Positions 58,301-64,000 of a DNA stretch of 64,000 bases are shown here, piece by piece. Each line of letters opens with the position of its first letter. Within the stretch, counting starts at the first letter, position 1. The notes below the pieces were generated by a model, which was not told where the DNA came from, made no database searches, and saw only the letters and a list, made by a program, of their open reading frames with translations. This DNA is from Acanthornis magna (taxonomy: Eukaryota > Chordata > Aves > Passeriformes > Acanthizidae). The position numbers and the translations under genes were made by a program. The stretch lies in NCBI GenBank assembly GCA_036785705.1, contig JAWUZG010000056.1, forward strand, positions 3,845,001 to 3,909,000, written 5' to 3'.

Positions 58301-61300
58301 GGTTTTTTTGTCCGTCACACAATATTGCCATGATGGACAAACCAAGAATCCTAAGAAAATTAATGATCCATCACCTAGACAAGACATGTTGCAATCCTTG
58401 TGCATTCTGTGAAGGTGAGAAGCAAGCCCATGCAGGTGACATTGATTTTCTTTATTAACACTGTGTACCAGCAGCACACATCCCTAGCAGGCTTCCTGAG
58501 ACACAAAGCTCCAGACAGCTGACTTCCTTCCACAGATTGCTCACATTTCAAAGCCCTGACAAACTTGCAAATGACATGCCTGAGGTGTTGGCAAACCCAA
58601 AAAAATCAGAAAAAACCCAGTGATGGTAGTTAATAATGGATACAGCAGTAAAGAGCAACAGATAAAGTCTCAAAGAACCAAAGTTAGTGTAATTATTTTG
58701 CAAGCATGTATAACTGAAGGTTGCACTATTTGTAACTGAAACTATTACTGCATCTTACAATTTGTAACTGAGGAGTTAATAGTGATCAGTCAAACATGAT
58801 AATACTACTTTGTGAAATGTACCACTCAATCAAGCTGCTTTTATTTTTTTTTTTAATATTTTATTTTGTGACTGTCACACTGGCAAAAACCTACCACGAA
58901 CTATTAGCCAGACTGTGAAGAGGCAAAAGATTAACAATTCACTTGCAGGATTTTTGAAGCGAACTATTTCCTGGTCTTCTAAATTTCATCAAATTGAACA
59001 AGAAACATCAAAGTAACTGTTCTAGTGTGTGGATGCATCGTCTTTCAGGAATGACATAAGACCTTCAACAGCCACATGGAGAAATCAGTTTCATTTGCTC
59101 CAAGGCCTGACTATTTGATAATCTGCATTAGAGGTCTGTTAAGTCTCCTGAAAACTTCTTCTGTGCAGAAATTTTCCTATTCAATTCCCAAAACAGCAAT
59201 ACAAACTACCTCCAAAATAAACCTGAAAGTGAATATTTAGAGATACAGAACATCGTCTGAACCAGCAGAAAACTTCACAGAATAACAAATTGTCCACAAT
59301 AAACTAATCATCATGGCTATGAGTCCACAGATTTGAAATCTACTGTTAGAACAATCATCTGCAGAGAAGGGATCTGGTCATATAATCTTACCCAACCAGT
59401 GTTTCCTCCAAGAAAGTTGTAGGTTGAGCTCTCAGGCTGTGTGTTAACCGGAAATATTCAACCAAACAGCCCACACTATGTATTCTCAGACTATCTAGAG
59501 GCCTCACAGAGCACACTCAGAAGTACAACGGACATTTTGTTCAAAACTACTTGATAACCACAGAGCTAGAAGAGAGTTTCATTTATACCTACAGCAGGTG
59601 GACAGGAAAGCTGCCCTTTAAGTCCTAGATATGAAATGATAATCTGTGAGACAATAATGCGTGTCAGAGGTTGTCCAAGTTCAGGGAACACTATCGCACA
59701 ACAGCAGCAGTCAGGTCACTTTCTCTCAAAGAGCTTAGCTTTGCTTTCACAGTCACACTCTGCTGGCAAGAGGCTTCCCAGGCAAACCAAAACTCATTGC
59801 CCCAAGCTACAACTATCACTCTATTCCTCCTGATAATCCACAGGCAATAACGGAAAACAAATAGGACAAAGAAGGGGAAAGGAGGAAAGAAAAAAACCCT
59901 GTATCTAAAAGGGAGATGAAGAGAAAAACACAATTGCTAACAAATCATCTTTATTGTCATCTCCCCTTCACTTCCACAATGATTCTGCATAGGAACATGC
60001 CAGGACAACCTGCTGCATGTAAGGACCAGCCAGGGTCACACACCAGCAGAAGTTTCTGAAAATTAACTCCTCCCAGCATCGCCTGAGGTTTTTAAATCTA
60101 TTTTGTACAATATCATAGAAGAACACAGAAAAGGTTCCTACACAGAGCTTTTTCAGTTAATAATGCAACGAGTACATAATGTATTTCCCATTTTCATAAG
60201 AGAGAAGTTGGGTCTGAGTTCACACTGACAATTTCCCTATATTTCTCTTTTCTTTTTTCAAAGAACAGAAAAAAGCATGTATGTCATGAACCTTGAAAAC
60301 ACTCTATACTGAGGATGCTTTTAAGCCAGAAGAGTTGATCTGTTCTGAACATGGGATACAGATAAAAAGAGGCACAGTTGAGAAGAAACTTAATAAAAAG
60401 GAAAGGTAGCAGAAGATCTTCCAGCAACACACTTCTACACAAAAACACAACCACTGTCAAGTAACTATATATGAAAAAAGGAGATAGCATGTAATTGCTG
60501 CATATTCTTCTACGATTTCTAGTGCCGTAGAGTGATTTAAGAAAACCTCGGTAATCTTAAGATTTAATTTACTATTTTGTTAATACTTTCCTCTACTAGA
60601 GCGAATTTTAGTCTCTAACTAAGCCTGATAATTTTCTCAAATTTCTGGGATCAAGATGGGGGTAGCAGGATAAACACCTTTTTTCAAACTTCTAATTAAT
60701 GTCAAGAAATGACTTCACGAAGCGAGGTTTGCTTCAGCAGTCACACTAGCACAGCTCTATCAGCCTGTGGTTTGCTACTGTCCTAACACTGACAGGAACC
60801 ATAAACAGTAGGCACACTGAGCAGAAGCATTTCCTTCAGTCTGGGCATGTACAGAACCAATGCACTACAAACTGGAGTGTGTATGGTTTGCATCCTAAAG
60901 GGCAAAGGGGGTACACATATTTCCTCATTTTCAAGCAACTATGAACCTACAGGAAAGACAAATAACCTTGTCACTGCTTATACTTCCAGTGATCTACCAG
61001 AACAGCCTAATTTTGAGACCTATTCTTCCATGATTAAAATGAGGCTCATACTCTGCTCTTGATGTTCGTAACAGGAACAAGGACAGTTATGCTCATCTAC
61101 CTTACATAAAAAAAAACATATCCTTTTACCCAACTGAAAGAACGTGAAGATGAAATCGCCATTCTCTCAGGAGACTGCAATGGGAACAAGCTGCCAAGCA
61201 TTTCAGCACGCAGATTGCAAGGTCTTGCCAATGATTGCTGCCTATGCAGAGAATTATCCAGTACCTGCTTATCTAATCCCCAAATTTCCTTCTGCTCAGT

Positions 61301-61810
61301 GGGAGGTTGACTCTCATTAATTCCCTTAAAAATGTCTTAACACAAAATATACAAAAATACATTTTATCTTCCTAATATGATCCTATAAAAGATAAGATAA
61401 ACAGTTTAATATATGGGATGATGCTTAAATAAGCTCTTAATTCTTCAAAAGTTTCATGGAAATTATGGTGCCTTGTTCTTTAAATAAGCTCTCACTTGTC
61501 TGGTCACTTGATTTGATTTCAGAAAGAAAGTGAGAAATCAGAACCCTTCCTTGCACTTGATTACAGAACTTTCTGTGAGTCTAATATGTAGCTTGCTCTA
61601 CTTTGATTTTTTTTCAACCAGCTAGACTGCTACAAACACTGGGAAATTATTTTCAGAGACATTTGAAAGACTCTTAACAAATTTTTACAGCCTTCATTTA
61701 TATTGACAGGGCATTTGGTGTCAAAAATTGCTGAAAAGCACCAATGCCAAGACTACTCTCTTTTAGGATGCACATTTCTAATGAGTAAAAACTGCAGCGT
61801 ATCACATAAA

Positions 61811-61828
61811 CACACACACACACACACA
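61811..61828. repeat. (CA)9 microsatellite
   Basis: Nine uninterrupted CA units; the longest dinucleotide repeat in the window. Confidence 0.95.
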
Positions 61829-63479
61829 AAACAGATTCAGAATTGCTACTTGAACATCAAACAACTCAGTTATTTACTTGCAACAAGTGAGGGGGAAGTA
61901 GTGTGAAGGCAGTGAGTGTCTATGTCTGATTTTGGCACCAAGTAAAGAAGGATAATTCCATTATTTTTCTCTCATGTCTCTTAAACGCACCTGTAGTTAT
62001 TTCTTTAATTGTATTTTACAGAAGCAAGCCAAGGACTGTCACTCTTCCACAGAAGCATTTTTCAGCTGTGAGTGATAATATATCCAGTGTTTGTTAAATT
62101 CACTTAATACCTCAAAGGGCTTTTAGAAAAGGCTGCGTAATCAACTAACTTAACTTTGAAAAGTTCTTTAGGGCTCACCATGCTTCACAACTGCTCTATT
62201 TTTATCTTAGTTCTTGAGACTTTGAGACAAGGATAATAGAAGAAAACTAAGTTTTTTCTAATGCTCAGATAGATAATTTATAACACAGAACTATTTTTTC
62301 AAAAAGTAAGCTCTTAGTTTAGGAAACAATGTACACCTGCCTCATTCTGATAACACAGGAAAGTAAGACCTTCAACTCAACACTCTTGCAATTCCCTGAG
62401 GCTTCTACCCATCCTGCCACAGGCTGGACTCACGGGTTTGGTGTCTGTGGCGAGCAAGTAACATGCATGAAATCTAAGTGGGAAACACATTTTCTGTGAA
62501 ATACACTGCACAGAGAGAAGAAAAGAAAGCACAGTAAGAAAACTAGCCTATCTTGGAGCATAATGATAACCACCAGAAGTGTCTTTGCACACAGAATACA
62601 GGAGGTGGGGGAAAAGGTACTATTGGAAAAGTTGTGCCTAGTGGAAAACACAATCAGTTATGTATATTCCTGCTCACTCTGTCAAGATAAGAAACAAAGG
62701 CTGCCTAAGCTGTGCCAGTTTAGTAGCACATTAATATGTAAGCAGCCAGATTCTGAACCTAAAATTCACACCTCATTGCAACAAATAATTGCATATTATC
62801 TTACAGAAGATCACATTCAAAAGAATGACTATTACAATATCAAGGCTATTAGTGTAAAATCATATTCCTTTTCAAGATTAGAATAAAATACAACAAAATC
62901 AAGAAAGATATCTAAATAATTAATCCAAAACTACTCTTCTGGTCTGAAGGACTCAGGAAAAAAAAGTAATATTCTGCAGAAGAGCATATTAAATAGTTTA
63001 AGGTTTTTTTTAAATGACACCATTTCCACCACATGCTCAGAACTAAATAACGCAAAGTATTTTATCTAACAGTTCTGGTTTCTAACAAGCACATTTAAAG
63101 TTGAAAACTCTCTGGTCCGTTAAAAGAGCTGAAGAGACGTAATTGAAACCAGTAACGCATTAAATTAAATGGAGCACATCTTCACCAATAACACAGAGTC
63201 TGTTACCAGTGCCCTCAGAAATGCCTAATTCTTCATAAATGTCAAGCCCCATTTCACTGCTTATGAGAAAAACTTTCATGAAGCAGTATTATCCTAATGT
63301 GTCCGTGTGTGCACTGTACCCACACACAGATGCAGCCACTCATGATCAGCACTCAGTGAGACCACCTGAGTCAGAGTGTCAACTCTTCTTTCTTTTTACT
63401 TTGTTTTTATTAAATTTGTGCTAGCCAGACACAATGGAAAGTGAACAAGGATATCGCAAAGGAACCAGAACCCCGATTT

Positions 63480-64000
63480 GCGTTTAGAGCAAACAAGCTT
63501 TTCCCTCAGAGCAGCAGCCTCGCCTCAGCCTCTCTCAGGGCAGGACTCTGGGGTGCCCCAAAGGCACGGCCTCTCCAGCCCTCCCCGCGCACTCGCGCTT
63601 TCCTCGGCACAACTCTTCCATGTGTGTGTACCTTAAATCCCACAGCTGCTGTGCCCGTCTCGTTTGGTCACCTCAGCACCACACGGCTCGCGGCTGAATG
63701 TGCAACCGCGCCAGACCCCGAGCGGCGGCCGCAGCTCAAGGTGAGCCCACCTCAGCGCCGATGGAACGGGCGCCAGCGGCTGAGGCAACGCCAGAGGCTC
63801 ATTTGTCATCCCAACTTTCACCCGACGCTGTTGGTAAAACCCAATCCACCTCGGCCGGCCCTTCCAGAGGGGAGGTGGAAGTGCCACGGCGCTGCTGCCG
63901 GGCTGGGGGACCGGCCGGGCGGGGGACGCGCCGGAGCCGCGCTGAGCACGGCGCAGCCGATCGAGGCGCTCACCTGCCCGCCTCAGCCCGGGGCGGGTGC
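63480..64000. promoter_or_regulatory. CpG island, probably the promoter side of the minus-strand gene
   Basis: Base composition changes sharply here from AT-rich intron to GC-rich sequence with dense CpG, most marked from about 63580 to the edge. GC-box-like GGGCGGG occurs near 63991 and again within the C/G run around 63916. The island sits at the upstream end of a minus-strand gene, which fits a CpG-island promoter with its transcription start at or beyond 64000. An 84-codon open frame on the minus strand (63633-63887) is expected in CpG-rich DNA and shows no recognisable domain. The island continues off the window, so its centre and start site cannot be placed. Confidence 0.7.
63974..64000 (-). 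other. Possible 3' end of a first exon of the same gene (splice donor only)
   Basis: On the minus strand the sequence GGCGGGCAG|GTGAGCGCC gives a strong donor with the GT at 63973-63972, inside a CpG-rich region, so the 27 bases up to the window edge could be the end of a first exon. Two of the three frames are open, but neither resembles the membrane segment 1 or CPFW region expected just before the exon at 27094-27150. It may be a 5' untranslated exon, the end of a differently built N-terminus, or a chance donor in GC-rich DNA just inside intron 1. Confidence 0.35.

Larger units (their letters stand above)
27151..63973 (-). other. Long upstream intron (first-intron-like) of the minus-strand gene
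   Basis: Nearly 37 kb separate the segment-2 exon from the CpG island. The stretch holds CR1 tails at 34895-35520 and 45048-45262, several G/T-rich or A/C-rich tracts, short CA repeats, a 30-base tandem duplication near 49.35 kb, and two splice-bounded candidates at 45397-45447 and 46319-46506. GC-richer unique patches near 31180-31400, 39100-39330, 42360-42560 and 52010-52150 have no assignment. No exon coding the expected first membrane segment was found. The right boundary rests on the donor at 63973 and is uncertain. The 155-codon plus-strand open frame at 53870-54337 has no recognisable domain and is probably chance. Confidence 0.55.

Noticed and set aside
63722..63740. Plus-strand donor-like CTCAAG|GTGAGCCC inside the CpG island
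   Set aside because: It could belong to a divergent antisense transcript, but no plus-strand exon or acceptor supports it.

Overview
The window looks like bird nuclear DNA. It is AT-rich and almost free of long reading frames. Its recognisable interspersed repeats are CR1 LINE tails of the avian type (ending in the ATTCTATGA-like octamer) plus one degraded avian ERV-type LTR piece. No SINE-like families are seen. It reads as most of the 5' part of one large, intron-rich, minus-strand gene.

Three short internal coding exons are clear, all on the minus strand with consensus splice sites: 27094-27150 (19 codons), 11844-11954 (37 codons) and 6096-6227 (44 codons). All three are in phase 0. Read in that order they give 100 contiguous residues of a four-transmembrane protein: the second and third membrane segments followed by a Cys-rich loop. 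They match what I know of the ENTREP/FAM189 family, best ENTREP1 (FAM189A2), an endosomal adaptor of the HECT ubiquitin ligase ITCH. The exon with the fourth membrane segment and the proline-rich, PPxY-bearing tail must lie left of position 1. The exon with the first membrane segment was not found and is probably right of 64000.

Layout: 1-6095 intron; 6096-6227 exon; 6228-11843 intron; 11844-11954 exon; 11955-27093 intron, with a long CR1 tail (15.3-16.0 kb), a reversed CR1 tail (18.7 kb), a CR1 reverse-transcriptase remnant (21.0 kb) and an LTR piece (25.3 kb); 27094-27150 exon; 27151 to about 63973, a first-intron-like stretch of nearly 37 kb with two more CR1 tails (34.9-35.5 and 45.05-45.26 kb), many G/T- or A/C-rich low-complexity tracts, and two splice-bounded open stretches that may be cryptic exons; about 63480-64000, a CpG island with a good minus-strand splice donor at 63973, probably at or just inside the gene's promoter region.

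The reading frames of 60-155 codons scattered through the introns look like chance: they lack recognisable domains and mostly lack splice signals. I found no CRISPR array, tRNA, rRNA, operon or intact mobile element, and no sign of a new multi-gene system. The points most worth checking are the unlocated first coding exon, the two candidate cryptic exons (45.4 and 46.4 kb), a homeodomain-motif cluster near 20.05 kb, and the strand-biased G/T tracts.
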